From Stercorarius parasiticus (Eukaryota; Chordata; Aves; Charadriiformes; Stercorariidae): a stretch of DNA of 64,000 bases. The notes under the pieces are model-generated. The model searched no databases, was not told the DNA's origin, and was given only the letters and a program-made list of their open reading frames with translations. The position numbers and the translations under genes were made by a program. The stretch covers positions 234,411-298,410 of the forward strand of contig VWZL01001360.1 in the NCBI GenBank assembly GCA_013396915.1. Direction: 5' to 3'. Below, in pieces: positions 63,632 to 64,000 of this stretch (the stretch's first letter is position 1; every line of letters starts with the position of its first letter).

Positions 63632-64000
63632 AAGAGGGTAAAGGACATCATAGGTAAACTCCCTACCCTTGTGAGCCCTTCAGATTATTACCCACTTCTG
63701 GTCTTTCAGGTGGGAAGTGATGAGGTAGCAATGAGAGGCTCACAATCATTTATAAAAGATTTCAGGGCCTTAGGGCAACTAGTAAAGGGATCAGGAGCTC
63801 AGGTTGTGTTCTCCTCCACCCCTCTGACATCAGTGATAGACGAGGGAATATATAGGAGGAGTCAACAGGTCAATTCATGGCTCCAGGACTGGTGTCGTAG
63901 GCAGGGCTTTGGGTTTTACAATCATGGCTTGGTATATGAGGCACCAGAGCTGCAAGTAGCTAATGGGATGCACTTACCCCAGAGGGGGAAAAGGATTCTG
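63632..64000 (+). pseudogene. CR1 ORF1 esterase-like domain, 5'-truncated, open at window end
   Basis: An unbroken 123-codon frame runs to the last base and is not closed within the window. It reads as the SGNH/esterase-like domain of CR1 ORF1, which is thought to help retrotransposition. Landmarks are RVKDII...LPTLV (start), DYYPLLVFQVGSDE (about residues 18-31), FRALGQLVKGSGAQVVFSS, NSWLQDWCRRQGFGFYNHG, and NGMHLPQRGKRIL at the end. In the family the block III motif is usually G-x-N-D and the block V motif D-G-x-H. Here they read G-S-D-E and N-G-M-H, so the key Asn and Asp are replaced. The catalytic Ser block is missing through truncation. A dead esterase in an old copy is the likeliest reading. 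The element must continue to the right of the window. Confidence 0.72.

Overview
This window looks like bird (avian) nuclear DNA. The main evidence is a set of CR1 LINE fragments with the typical avian 3' end: a 'ttggaagggacc' core followed by ATTCTATG-type octamers. A second sign is a solo LTR with the layout of avian ERVL-like LTRs. The sequence is AT-rich with few CpGs, and it has a 30-base run of N. There are stop codons in every frame and no operon structure, so bacterial-style annotation does not apply.

I find no host protein-coding gene, tRNA, rRNA or CRISPR array that I can defend. The many 60-150 codon ATG-to-stop frames are what a 64-kb AT-rich vertebrate sequence gives by chance. 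They overlap on both strands, have no recognisable domain and mostly have no splice context. The best reading is an intergenic region or a very large intron.

Layout: 1-17708 is mostly unique DNA with one old CR1 relic (about 2527) and one splice-bounded candidate exon on the minus strand (7527-7607). CR1 3' ends lie at 17709-17895 (+), 24460-24925 (-), 31337-31462 (+), 34449-34912 (+, with an open C-terminal ORF2 frame), 39085-39267 (+) and 46020-46150 (-). A minus-strand ERVL-like solo LTR fills 41611-42410 and contains the assembly gap. From 42411 to 63510 the DNA is largely unique. It has a GC-rich patch (44650-45070), several enhancer-like AT-rich blocks rich in homeodomain or forkhead-type words, and a 37-nt candidate microexon (55394-55430).

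The most informative coding remnant is at the right edge. An old minus-strand CR1 tail (63511-63631) abuts a plus-strand frame that stays open for 123 codons to the window end (63632-64000). It reads as the esterase-like (SGNH) domain of CR1 ORF1, with substitutions at two positions that are normally catalytic. It has no stop inside the window, so a closed-ORF search would miss it.

No new multi-gene system is visible. The items worth checking are the retroelement remnants, the candidate exons and the putative conserved non-coding blocks. Statements about conservation are inference from composition and motif content, because no alignment could be run.
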